A DNA stretch of 64,000 bases from Nonomuraea harbinensis (lineage in GTDB: Bacteria > Actinomycetota > Actinomycetes > Streptosporangiales > Streptosporangiaceae), in contig NZ_JAHKRN010000013.1 of assembly GCF_019396385.1 (NCBI RefSeq), positions 62,001-126,000 on the forward strand, given 5' to 3'. Position numbers and translations under genes: made by a program. The stretch's first letter is position 1. Every line of letters begins with the position of its first letter. Shown in pieces: positions 56,566 to 64,000 of this stretch. The notes under the pieces were generated by a model that searched no databases, was not told where the DNA came from, and saw only the letters and a program-made list of their open reading frames with translations.

Positions 56566-58717
56566 GCCGCACCTCCAGGTCTCCGACGCCGCCCCGGATG
56601 TGCAGCACGATCGTGGCCGGCTCGCCCTCGGGCGCGACCTCCGGCTCCATCACCCTGTCCAGCTGGACCTCCAGGCCGCCCCGGAGCGACTGGTCGACCT
56701 GGATGTCGCCGACCTTGTTGGTCGCGTGCACCTCCACCCGCGCGTCGGGCGGCACCACCACGTCCAGCGTCCCCACCGAGACCGCGGCCCGCACCTCGAC
56801 CGTCGACCCCGGCTTCAGCGCGAGCTTCGACAGGTCCAGCTCGCCGTCTCCCACGCCCACGTCGAACACCTGGCGCGTCTCCTCCACGGTGAGGGGCTGC
56901 CACACGGCCGACCCCACCTTCGCCGGGAGCCCGCCGAACATCAGCCCGACGCCGATCAGCAGCGCCACCGTGGTGCCCGCGGCCACCAGCCCGGCGCCCT
57001 TGCCCCACCAGGCGGCGATCAGCAGCCCGGCCCCGATGGTGACGAGCACCGCGCCGCCGACGATCGTGGGCTGCACGCCCGAAGGCGATGCCGCCTGCAC
57101 GGCCACGAGGATCCCTCCAATGATGGTTGCCAGCAGGATGGTGATGGCGCCGATGAACGACTTCGGCCGTTTCTGCCGCTTCGGCAGCGGCACCCCGTAC
57201 AGCGCGGGGTCGTACGGCGAGTAACCTCCGCCGCGCTTGGCCGGGTCCAGCGGCTGGTACGGCCCGTGCGGCGCGAACGGCTCCCCGTACGAGCCGTACC
57301 GGGTCTCCCGGTGCTTGGCGAGCGGCCGGTATGCGGGCATCTCCCGCGTCTCACCCGCCGCGAACACCGACTCCTCCTGCACCCCGTACGACCGAACCCG
57401 CTCCCCCTCGGCCCCTTCGCCGGTCGCGGATTCGGCCCTGAAACCGGCCCCGGACCCGGTCCTGGAACCCATCCCGGACCCGATCCCGGCCCCTTCCTCG
57501 GTCCCGGACCCGGACCCGATCCCGGCCCCTTCGTCGGTCCCGGTCCCGGCCTTGTCGCCGGTCCTCGTACCGGTCTGATCGGCACTTTCGCCCGTACCGG
57601 CCTCCGCTCGGAAGCCCGCCCCCGCCGGCTCCTCACCCGGGGCACCGTGCCGCGGCAGCTCAACCGCGGGCTGCGCCACCGTCTCGTCGCCCCGGTCCGC
57701 CTGCGCCCGGTCGCCCTCGGCGGCCGTCTCCGCCCCCGCGTCGGGGGAAGCAGCGGCGTGTGCGGCTGCGGCGGGCGGCGCGGTTGCCTCGTCTCGCCCC
57801 GTTTCAGGCCGGCCGTCCTGTGCGGCCACGTTGGGTGGAATGTTCGTGGGCGTCGCCGCCTCGTCCCTCCCCGTTTCGGGCTGGTCGTCCTGCGTGGGCG
57901 ATTCCGCCGCGTCGGGTGAGACGCCCGTGGGCGTCGCCGCCTGGGCCTGCCCCGCTTCGGTCAGGCCGTCGGTCGTCTCGTCCTGGTTCGGTTCCGTACG
58001 GTGGGGGGTCTTCGGTGAGACGTGGGCGTGGACCGCGCTGGGTCCGGCGTCGGTGAGGGGGACGGCGCGAGGGCCCTTGCCGGGCTCGGCCGCCGGGTGG
58101 GACGCGTCCTCCCACGTACCGGACTCGTCCGTACGGGGCTGGTCTGAGAGCGGGGGGCCTCCCGCGCGGGGCCCCGGCGGGCGGTGACCCATCGGGGGAG
58201 TCGCCTGCGCGTACGGAGGCACGCGGGGGGTTTCCTGGTATCCGTCCAGGTCCATCGCCCGGGGCCGCCGGTTGAGGCGTTCGGGCATCGAGCGCACCAG
58301 CCCCAGCAGGTCGACCCCGTGCGCGTGCGCCGCCAGCAGCGCGACGGCCAGGAACAGCCCCGCCACCAGAGTCCCGGTGTCCAGCCACACGGTCGACAGG
58401 TTGATGCCCAGCCCGAGCGCCAGCACCGCCGTCAGCAGCGCCATCACCGTGTCGGCGTCGAAGTCGCGGTGGGTCCACTGCTCGATGAGCCCCGGCCGCC
58501 CACTGGGCTCCTTCATCAGCAGAAAAGCCGCGATGTACAGAAACAGCCCGATACCGGACCCGAACAGCAGGATCACGAACCCCACGCGGAACACCACGGG
58601 GTCGATGCCGGTGTGCCTGCCGAGCCCGGCGCACACCCCCATGAGGAATCGTCCCTCGCTGCTGCGGCGCAGCACGCTGGGGGGCGCGGCCGGTTCCCTG
58701 GGCGGTGCTTCTGTCAT
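56555..58717 (-). CDS. PspC / toast-rack LiaF-like membrane protein with long linker
   Basis: A 720-residue protein. N-terminal PspC domain (LRRSSEGRFLMGVCAGLGRH, VVFRVGFVILLFGSGIGLFL), two more membrane helices (LLTAVLALGLGINLSTVWLD, LVAGLFLAVALLAAHAHGV), then a roughly 300-residue low-complexity linker rich in Ala, Glu, Gly, Thr and Pro. The C-terminal part has four helices (SFIGAITILLATIIGGILVA, TIVGGAVLVTIGAGLLIAAW) and a LiaF/toast-rack beta domain (GVGDGELDLSKLALKPGSTV, VGTLDVVVPPDARVEVHATN). It lies divergent from the kinase-regulator pair, as in LiaFSR envelope-stress systems. ATG 58717 opens the PspC domain. Confidence 0.87.
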   Translation of the reverse strand: MTEAPPREPAAPPSVLRRSSEGRFLMGVCAGLGRHTGIDPVVFRVGFVILLFGSGIGLFLYIAAFLLMKEPSGRPGLIEQWTHRDFDADTVMALLTAVLALGLGINLSTVWLDTGTLVAGLFLAVALLAAHAHGVDLLGLVRSMPERLNRRPRAMDLDGYQETPRVPPYAQATPPMGHRPPGPRAGGPPLSDQPRTDESGTWEDASHPAAEPGKGPRAVPLTDAGPSAVHAHVSPKTPHRTEPNQDETTDGLTEAGQAQAATPTGVSPDAAESPTQDDQPETGRDEAATPTNIPPNVAAQDGRPETGRDEATAPPAAAAHAAASPDAGAETAAEGDRAQADRGDETVAQPAVELPRHGAPGEEPAGAGFRAEAGTGESADQTGTRTGDKAGTGTDEGAGIGSGSGTEEGAGIGSGMGSRTGSGAGFRAESATGEGAEGERVRSYGVQEESVFAAGETREMPAYRPLAKHRETRYGSYGEPFAPHGPYQPLDPAKRGGGYSPYDPALYGVPLPKRQKRPKSFIGAITILLATIIGGILVAVQAASPSGVQPTIVGGAVLVTIGAGLLIAAWWGKGAGLVAAGTTVALLIGVGLMFGGLPAKVGSAVWQPLTVEETRQVFDVGVGDGELDLSKLALKPGSTVEVRAAVSVGTLDVVVPPDARVEVHATNKVGDIQVDQSLRGGLEVQLDRVMEPEVAPEGEPATIVLHIRGGVGDLEVRRAA
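57473..57543 (-). repeat. 36-bp tandem repeat in the PspC linker
   Basis: A 36-base unit occurs twice in tandem (57473-57508 and 57509-57543), matching over at least 34 positions. It encodes the 12-residue unit EEGAGIGSGSGT or EEGAGIGSGMGS. Additional looser repeats (PETGRDEA) lie nearer the N terminus of the linker. The unit length is a multiple of three, so copy-number change keeps the frame. Confidence 0.7.
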
Positions 58718-58721
58718 GGAA

Positions 58722-58822
58722 CCATCGTGACCCACCCCCAAGGGGGCACGCATCGGGGAGACCCCTGACCCGACCCGGGGGTTGTTCCCTGATGCCCCCA
58801 ACGCTGCGACATGTGACGATGG
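58722..58822. promoter_or_regulatory. Paired 10-base arms in the LiaFSR divergent promoter
   Basis: CCATCGTGAC (58722-58731) and GTGACGATGG (58813-58822) are inverted copies matching 9 of 10 positions, one just upstream of each divergent start codon (5 and 7 bases away). CCCCC/GGGGG elements lie between. They are candidate response-regulator sites that could control both transcripts together. Confidence 0.45.
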
Positions 58823-58829
58823 CGGTGTT

Positions 58830-60038
58830 ATGACAGACCAGAAGACACTCGCCGAGCCCGAGACCAGCGGGCCGTACCGCCGCATGATGCGCCCCATGGA
58901 GGGCCGGCTCGTCGGCGGCGTCGCGCAGGGCCTGGCCGCGCAGCTCAAGCTCGACCCCGTCGTGATCAGGCTGGTGTTCGTGCTGCTCAGCGTGGTCGGC
59001 GGGGTCGGCGGTGTGGCGTACGCGGTGCTGTGGATGATCACGCCGCGCGAGCCGTACAGGGGAGAGCCGCCCGCCCGCGACTGGAGCCAGCTCGCCGCGT
59101 TCACGGCGATCGGGGTGGCGCTGCTCGCGTTCGGGTTCCTGACGGGAGCCTCGCGGGGCGGCATCGGCATGCTGCCGTTCGCGGTGGGCGGCATCGGCGG
59201 GCTGATCCTGTGGCAGCAGGCCGATCCCGACCGCCGCAAGAACTGGGTGAGCGGCGCGACCAAGAGCATCAGGAAGAACCGGGTGCGCACGCTCCTCGGC
59301 GTGATGCTCGTGGTGGCGGGCGGGATCGGCTTCCTGGTGGTCGAGGGCCAGCTCCAGGAGGCGGGCCAGGGCCTGCTGTTCACCGCGGTCGTGGTCGGCG
59401 GGCTGGCGGTCATCGCCGCCCCGTGGCTGGCCGGCCTGTGGAAGGAGCTCCAGCTCGAACGGCGCGAGCGCATCCGTCAGGAGGAGCGCGCCGAGGTCGC
59501 CGCGATGGTGCACGACTCCGTCCTGCACACGTTGACGCTCATCCAGCGCGTCGCGCACGACTCGCGCGAGGTCACCCGCCTGGCCCGCTCCCAGGAGCGC
59601 GAGCTGCGCAACTGGCTCTACCAGCCGGCCCAGGACGCCGACGCCACCCTCGCCGCCGCCGTACGGCGCATCGCGGCCGAGGAGGAGGACGCGCACGGCG
59701 TGCCGATCGAGGTGGTCTGCGTCGGCGACATCGACCTCGACTCCGGCGGCAGGCTCGGGGCCATGCTCAAGGCGGCCCGGCAGTCGATGGTCAACGCCGC
59801 GAAATACTCTGAGAGTCCGTCCATTTCCGTGTACGCGGAAGTAGAGGGTGAAGAGGTCACGATTTTCGTGAAGGATCGGGGCAAGGGGTTCGACCTCGAC
59901 GCGGTGCCGGTCGACAGGATGGGGATCAGGGAGTCCATCATCGGAAGGATGGAACGTCACGGCGGCGCCGCCAGGGTGCGTACCGAGCCTGGCGAGGGCA
60001 CTGAAGTGATGCTGACGATGAAGGTGGAAAAGCAATGA
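58830..60038 (+). CDS. PspC-domain histidine kinase (LiaS-like)
   Basis: A 402-residue membrane kinase. N-terminal PspC domain (RPMEGRLVGGVAQGLAAQLK, VVIRLVFVLLSVVGG), several membrane helices to about residue 205, then the HisKA_3 dimerisation domain with phospho-acceptor His228 (AAMVHDSVLHTLTLIQRVAH) and an HATPase domain with SMVNAAKYSESPSISVYAEV, VKDRGKGFDL and MGIRESIIGRMERHGG. Stop overlaps the regulator ATG. The shared PspC domain suggests it senses membrane stress together with the divergent PspC protein. Confidence 0.92.
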   Translation: MTDQKTLAEPETSGPYRRMMRPMEGRLVGGVAQGLAAQLKLDPVVIRLVFVLLSVVGGVGGVAYAVLWMITPREPYRGEPPARDWSQLAAFTAIGVALLAFGFLTGASRGGIGMLPFAVGGIGGLILWQQADPDRRKNWVSGATKSIRKNRVRTLLGVMLVVAGGIGFLVVEGQLQEAGQGLLFTAVVVGGLAVIAAPWLAGLWKELQLERRERIRQEERAEVAAMVHDSVLHTLTLIQRVAHDSREVTRLARSQERELRNWLYQPAQDADATLAAAVRRIAAEEEDAHGVPIEVVCVGDIDLDSGGRLGAMLKAARQSMVNAAKYSESPSISVYAEVEGEEVTIFVKDRGKGFDLDAVPVDRMGIRESIIGRMERHGGAARVRTEPGEGTEVMLTMKVEKQ

Positions 60039-60667
60039 CGCGGGTGCTGATCGTGGACGACCACCGGCTCTTCCGCTCCGGCGTGCGGGCCGAGCTGGGC
60101 GACTCGATCGAGGTCGTGGGCGAGGCGGAGGACGTCGACTCGGCGGTCAAGGCCATCGCCGAGCTGCAGCCGGACGTCGTCCTGCTCGACGTCCACATGC
60201 CCGGCGGCGGCGGCCAGGAGGTGCTGCGCCGCGTGCTCGGCGCCGGCTCCCAGGTGCGCTTCCTCGCCCTGTCGGTGTCGGACGCGGCCGAGGACGTGAT
60301 CGGCGTCATCCGCGGCGGCGCCCGCGGCTACGTCACCAAGAACATCAGCGGCAAGGAGCTGACCGACGCCATCAGCCGGGTCGCCGACGGGGACGCGGTC
60401 TTCTCGCCGCGTCTGGCCGGCTTCGTCCTCGACGCCTTCGCCTCCTCCGAGGCGCCTCCGATCGACCCCGAGCTCGACTCGCTGACGCAGCGCGAGCGCG
60501 AGGTGCTGCGGCTGATCGCCCGCGGTTACGCGTACAAGGAGATCGCCAAGGAGCTGTTCATCTCGGTCAAGACGGTGGAGACCCACGTCTCGTCGGTGCT
60601 GCGCAAGCTCCAGCTCTCCAACCGCCACGAGCTCTCCCGCTGGGCCACCGCCCGCCGCCTCGTCTGA
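60035..60667 (+). CDS. LuxR/NarL-family response regulator (LiaR-like)
   Basis: A 210-residue response regulator. Receiver domain with Asp8, Asp9 and phospho-acceptor Asp52 (VVLLDVHMPGG), and a C-terminal LuxR helix-turn-helix: LTQREREVLRLIARGYAYKE, then IAKELFISVKTVETHVSSVL. ATG 60035 overlaps the kinase stop by four bases (ATGA). Output genes should include the divergent PspC/toast-rack gene and small membrane gene. Confidence 0.95.
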   Translation: MTRVLIVDDHRLFRSGVRAELGDSIEVVGEAEDVDSAVKAIAELQPDVVLLDVHMPGGGGQEVLRRVLGAGSQVRFLALSVSDAAEDVIGVIRGGARGYVTKNISGKELTDAISRVADGDAVFSPRLAGFVLDAFASSEAPPIDPELDSLTQREREVLRLIARGYAYKEIAKELFISVKTVETHVSSVLRKLQLSNRHELSRWATARRLV

Positions 60668-60823
60668 CCGCCGGGGAGAAAGTCGTCCATGAACGACTCC
60701 GGCTGGGCGTGGGCGGGGCTGGCGGCACGGGGAAGTCGGGGCGTGGGCGCCTTGCCTCAGCCCAGGACGAAGGCTGGGCGTGGTGGGGTGGTCTAACAGG
60801 GGACGGCGTGCGACATTCCAGGT

Positions 60824-62287
60824 ATGGGCAGGGATGTGCCGATCGTCGTGTTCAGCCGGGACGACCGACGGAAGTACCGCGAGAAGGTCCACCGTTGCCT
60901 CGACGTCTTCGCGGAGCTGCTCCGGGAGTCGAAGTTCGAGGTCGACCGGTCGCTCGCCGGTCTGGAGATCGAGCTCAACATCGTGGACGGCGCCGGCGAG
61001 GCGTGCATGCGCAACGCCGAGGTGCTCGCCGCCATCGCGCGGCCTGACTGGGCCACCGAGCTGGGTCAGTTCAACGTCGAGATCAACATCGAGCCGCAGG
61101 AGCTCGGCGACGGCGGGGCCCGGCGGCTGGAGGACGACGTGCGCGCCCGGCTCAACCACGCCGAGGAGCGCGCCCGGTCGCAGGGCGCCCGTCTGATGCT
61201 GGTCGGCATCCTGCCCACGCTGCGCGAGCGGGACATCGGCGAGGGCACGCTCTCCGCCAACCCCCGCTACAAGCTGCTGAACGAGCAGATCTTCGCGGCC
61301 AGGGGCGAGGACCTGCACCTGCGGATCGAGGGCGTCGAGCTGCTGGACACGCGCGCCGACAGCATCACCCCCGAGGCCGCCTGCACCAGTGTCCAGCTGC
61401 ACCTGCAGGTCAGCCCGCCGGCCTTCGCCGCGCACTGGAACGCCGCCCAGGCCATCGCCGGCCCCCAGGTCGCCGTCGCCGCGAACTCCCCGTACCTGTT
61501 CGGCAAGGAGCTGCACCGCGAGACCAGGATCGCGCTCTTCGAGCAGGCCACCGACACCCGTCCGGACGAGCTGAAAGCACAGGGCGTGCGGCCCCGGGTG
61601 TGGTTCGGCGAGCGCTGGATCACCAGCGTCTTCGACCTGTTCGAGGAGAACGTCCGCTACTACCCGGCCCTGCTGCCCATCTGCGATGACGAGGACCCGA
61701 GGGCCGAGCTGGAACAGGGCCGCGTCCCGCAGCTGCACGAGCTGACCCTGCACAACGGCACCGTCTACCGGTGGAACCGTCCCGTGTACGCGGTGGTGGA
61801 CGGCCGCCCGCACCTGCGCGTGGAGAACCGGGTGCTCCCGGCCGGCCCGTCCGTGCTCGACATCGCGGCCAACGCCGCCTTCTACTACGGCCTGATGAGC
61901 GTGCTGCCGCACGCGGAGCGGCCGGTCTGGAGCCAGATGTCGTTCGCCGCCGCCGAGGAGAACCTCTACAACGCCGCCCGCCACGGCCTGGAGGCCAGGC
62001 TGTACTGGCCGGGGCTCGGCGAGGTGCCGGCGGACGAGCTGATCCTGCGCCGCCTGCTGCCCATGGCGTACGAGGGACTGGACCTGCGGGGTGTGGACCA
62101 CGACGTCTCCGCCCGCCTGCTGGGCGTCATCGAGGGCCGCTGCCTGACGGGCCGCACGGGCGCCACCTGGCAGGTCGAGAAGGTACGGGCGATCGGCGGC
62201 GACCGGCATGAGGCGCTGCGGGCGATGACGCTGGAGTACCTCGACCGTATGCACGCGAATGAACCCGTACATACCTGGGCAGTCTGA
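60824..62287 (+). CDS. Glutamate-cysteine-ligase-family (GCS2-like) protein
   Basis: A 487-residue protein of the GCS2/GshA-like family as annotated in actinobacteria. It shows SLAGLEIELNIVDGAGEACM, ELGQFNVEINIEPQELGDGG, ACTSVQLHLQVSPPAFAAHW, NAAQAIAGPQVAVAANSPYL and a long C-terminal half with the LPAGPSVLDIAANAAFYYGL block. The fold forms gamma-glutamyl amide bonds, but actinomycetes make mycothiol, so the real substrate is uncertain. ATG 60824. The 156 bases before it hold only a weak hairpin at 60681-60698. Confidence 0.8.
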   Translation: MGRDVPIVVFSRDDRRKYREKVHRCLDVFAELLRESKFEVDRSLAGLEIELNIVDGAGEACMRNAEVLAAIARPDWATELGQFNVEINIEPQELGDGGARRLEDDVRARLNHAEERARSQGARLMLVGILPTLRERDIGEGTLSANPRYKLLNEQIFAARGEDLHLRIEGVELLDTRADSITPEAACTSVQLHLQVSPPAFAAHWNAAQAIAGPQVAVAANSPYLFGKELHRETRIALFEQATDTRPDELKAQGVRPRVWFGERWITSVFDLFEENVRYYPALLPICDDEDPRAELEQGRVPQLHELTLHNGTVYRWNRPVYAVVDGRPHLRVENRVLPAGPSVLDIAANAAFYYGLMSVLPHAERPVWSQMSFAAAEENLYNAARHGLEARLYWPGLGEVPADELILRRLLPMAYEGLDLRGVDHDVSARLLGVIEGRCLTGRTGATWQVEKVRAIGGDRHEALRAMTLEYLDRMHANEPVHTWAV

Positions 62288-62292
62288 GGCAT

Positions 62293-62946
62293 GTGACGCC
62301 TCCCCTCGTCGTGCGCCTCCTGCTCGTCGTGCTGCTGCTGGCCCCCGTCTCCGCCTGCGGTGTGATCGACGTGCCGTCCAGGGACCGGCGCGGGCTCGAC
62401 TCGTTCGAGGACGACGTGTGGGGCGCCAGGACGCTGTCGGAGGAGTTCTGGAAACAGCAGTTCGCGGCGTCCGGGATGACCTATCGCCCGGTCAACCGGT
62501 TCATCCCCTACTCGGGGACGAACGGGCCGCGTTGCGGCGGGCAGCCGTCCGTGCCGAACAACGCCTTCTACTGCTCGGCGGGACATTTCATCGCCTACGA
62601 CGAGGAGTGGATGCGGGCGCTGTGGAGCCGGATGGGCGACGGCTCCGTCTATCTGATCATCCCGCACGAGTTCGGCCACGCCGTGCAGGCCCAGCTCCGC
62701 ACCAGTTTCCGCCTCAACGTGGAGATGGAGCTGCAGGCCGACTGCTACGCGGGCGGCACGCTGCGCGCCCTGATCGACTCGGGGGCGCTGGTGGCCGAGC
62801 CGGGCGACGAGGACGAACTCCTGCTCAACCTCGCCGCCGCCGGCGACCCGACCGACGACTGGCTCGACCCGGCGGCCCACGGTACGGCCGAGCAGCGCCA
62901 GCGGTCGTTCGCCGTCGGCTACACCCGCGGCGTGAGCGCCTGCTGA
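62293..62946 (+). CDS. Neutral zinc metallopeptidase-like lipoprotein
   Basis: A 217-residue lipoprotein: signal with lipobox APVSAC (Cys22), then a zincin domain with HEFGH at residues 125-129 (IIPHEFGHAVQAQL) and MELQADCYAGGTL as the downstream metal-ligand region, the pattern of the YpfJ/neutral zinc metallopeptidase family. Extra cysteines (GPRCGGQPS, AFYCSAGHF) may form a disulfide. It would sit on the outer face of the membrane. GTG 62293 follows the ligase-like gene by five bases. Confidence 0.87.
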   Translation: MTPPLVVRLLLVVLLLAPVSACGVIDVPSRDRRGLDSFEDDVWGARTLSEEFWKQQFAASGMTYRPVNRFIPYSGTNGPRCGGQPSVPNNAFYCSAGHFIAYDEEWMRALWSRMGDGSVYLIIPHEFGHAVQAQLRTSFRLNVEMELQADCYAGGTLRALIDSGALVAEPGDEDELLLNLAAAGDPTDDWLDPAAHGTAEQRQRSFAVGYTRGVSAC

Positions 62947-63021
62947 CACCTCCCGCGATGTAGTCGCGTGTCAATCCCCAGGATGATGCGACTGATCTTG
63001 TACACGTCATAGCGTTAGCCC

Positions 63022-63279
63022 ATGCCATTGGAGGAGATCGGCTGGCTGCGCAGGGGGGCCTGCAGATCCAGCGACCCGGAGCTCTTCTTCCCCCTCGCCC
63101 CCTCACCCGTCCAGGAGGCGCGGGCCAAGGCCGTCTGCGCGACGTGCCAGGTCCTCACCGAGTGTCGTTCGTACGCGTTGAAGGCGGGCGAGGCCGATGG
63201 CATCTGGGGTGGGCTCACCCCGGAGGAGCGCCGCCGCTCCCGCGTTCCCGAAGGTGTGCGCCGCCCCGCGGCCTCGTGA
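63022..63279 (+). CDS. WhiB-family iron-sulfur regulator
   Basis: An 85-residue Wbl protein. Four cluster cysteines Cys14, Cys39, Cys42 and Cys48 (GAC, AVCATCQVLTEC) with C-x24-C-x2-C-x5-C spacing, the G[VI]WGG turn in DGIWGGLTPEERRRSR, and a basic C-terminal tail. Wbl proteins bind a [4Fe-4S] cluster and the sigma factor HrdB/SigA to control development, redox response or resistance. Subtype cannot be named from sequence alone. Confidence 0.95.
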   Translation: MPLEEIGWLRRGACRSSDPELFFPLAPSPVQEARAKAVCATCQVLTECRSYALKAGEADGIWGGLTPEERRRSRVPEGVRRPAAS

Positions 63280-63322
63280 CCCTCCGGCGCGGGTTAAGAG
63301 TGAGCGCGACTAATCTTCAAGG

Positions 63323-64000
63323 GTGCTGCTTCGCTCGATCGCCGTGCTGACCGCGGCCAACGTGCTCAACAACCGCGTCGCGCCACGGCTCGGCCCCCTC
63401 ACCTCCGCCGCGGCCACGGCGGCGCTGGTGGCGATGGCCCGCCAGTCGGGGGTCACGTGGGAGGAGCTCGGGTTCGAGCACGGGCGCCGGGGGGCCGTCA
63501 TCGGCGGGGTGCTGGTGGCGGGCGTGGCCGCGGTCTACACCGTCGGCATCACCCTCCCTCGCACCCGCCCGCTCTTCCACGACGAGCGGGCGCTGTCGCT
63601 CACCCGCGCCCGCGTCCTGGAGGAGGCCCTGCTCCAGGTCCCGGTCGGCACGGTGCTGCTGGAGGAGGTCGGGTTCCGCGGGGCGCTGCACGCGATGCTC
63701 CGCCGGGCCCACGGGCAGGCCACCGCCACGGCGGTGTCGTCGGCGCTTTTCGGCCTCTGGCACATCCTGCCGGCCGTCGACATGGCGCGCGCCAACCCGG
63801 CGCTGGGAGCCGTCGTCGCGGGCGAGTCCCCCGGGCGGCTCGACACGGCGCGGGTCGTGGCGGGCAGCGTGGTCTCGACGGCCGCCGCCGGGGTCCTGTT
63901 CACCGAGCTGCGCCGCCGGGGCGGGCTCCTCGCGCCCTCCATGCTGCATCTGGCGACCAACTCGCTGGGCTACCTCTTCGCCCGTCTCGCCGCGACCAAG
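63323..64000 (+). CDS. CPBP-family intramembrane protease, partial (3' end outside window)
   Basis: The first 226 residues of an ABI/CPBP protease. The glutamate motif EEVGFRG is at residues 114-120, FGLWH with His147 follows, and MLHLATNS supplies the third conserved region; hydrophobic helices lie between. GTG 63323 has no clear ribosome site, while a TAATCT hexamer lies at 63311-63316, so the mRNA may be leaderless. CPBP proteases cleave inside membranes; eukaryotic homologues process CAAX proteins. Confidence 0.85.
   Translation, partial: MLLRSIAVLTAANVLNNRVAPRLGPLTSAAATAALVAMARQSGVTWEELGFEHGRRGAVIGGVLVAGVAAVYTVGITLPRTRPLFHDERALSLTRARVLEEALLQVPVGTVLLEEVGFRGALHAMLRRAHGQATATAVSSALFGLWHILPAVDMARANPALGAVVAGESPGRLDTARVVAGSVVSTAAAGVLFTELRRRGGLLAPSMLHLATNSLGYLFARLAATK

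Noticed and set aside
60681-60698. AGTCGT/ACGACT hairpin after the response regulator as a terminator
   Set aside because: Short six-base stem with mixed composition; too weak to call.
1-64000. CRISPR arrays, tRNA or rRNA genes, insertion sequences, attachment sites, replication origin
   Set aside because: No regularly spaced repeats, no transposase or integrase motifs, no tRNA-like cloverleaf with a CCA end or rRNA stretches were recognised by eye; a tRNA scan could still be run to confirm.

Overview
The window is high-GC DNA with dense short-gap gene packing, frequent GTG starts and many ATGA/GTGA start-stop overlaps. It carries typical actinomycete families: WhiB, a DUF397 plus XRE pair, an RsbW-like ATPase, a large LuxR-type ATPase regulator, a CdpA-style surface-polymer cluster and LiaFSR-like PspC proteins. 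This points to a filamentous actinomycete, most likely of the Streptosporangiales (Nonomuraea-like); that placement is inferred from gene content only. I saw no rRNA, tRNA, CRISPR array, insertion sequence or phage module, so this reads as ordinary chromosome with small scars at about 21.5, 29.6-30.4 and 44.2 kb.

Layout. 0-4 kb: a minus-strand run of small regulator units (Clp-N protein plus HTH; ArsR plus SRPBCC plus hydrolase; TetR plus VOC), each preceded by a clear palindromic operator, and a divergent DsbA-fold/TPR protein that has lost its CxxC. 4-9 kb: a four-gene amino-sugar operon (SIS deaminase/isomerase, NagA-type deacetylase, PfkB kinase, class II aldolase) facing a DeoR regulator; together they fit N-acetylgalactosamine use through tagatose phosphates. 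9-22 kb: glpD, a beta-propeller lipoprotein, a semialdehyde dehydrogenase coupled to a GMC oxidoreductase, a PLP decarboxylase with a divergent Lrp regulator, an acetyltransferase-like protein, a DUF885 metallopeptidase and guaA. 22-30 kb: CBS protein, CapA-like protein, PCMT, a membrane protein, an XRE/DUF397/ATPase island, an archease without rtcB, PhzF, and a VapBC-like pair. 30-31.5 kb: a cysteine-rich secreted mini-protein without a start codon, and a quinone oxidoreductase behind a SoxR/MerR-type promoter.

31.6-42.7 kb is an exoenzyme zone: M9 collagenase with divergent LysR, a 979-aa LuxR-family ATPase regulator, a 1295-aa subtilase and a secreted polysaccharide deacetylase. 42.8-51.8 kb is a cell-surface glycopolymer cluster (LuxC-type acyl-CoA reductase, methyltransferase-like protein, CDP-alcohol phosphotransferase, sulfotransferase, GT4, and a GT2/CDP-glycerol polymerase fusion). 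51.9-56.3 kb holds coxG and coxMLS of a form II (AYRGAGR) CO-dehydrogenase-like molybdoenzyme. 56.4-60.7 kb is a LiaFSR-like module: a PspC/toast-rack membrane protein with a long low-complexity linker, divergent from a PspC-histidine kinase and a LuxR-type response regulator. The window ends with a glutamate-cysteine-ligase-family enzyme, a zinc metallopeptidase lipoprotein, a WhiB protein and the first 226 codons of a CPBP membrane protease.

The most unusual items are the start-less Cys-rich peptide that continues the quinone oxidoreductase frame past its stop, the short HWYGH peptide with a strong ribosome site overlapping the methyltransferase start, the surface-polymer cluster that mixes an acyl-CoA reductase with a sulfotransferase, and several orphan operators.
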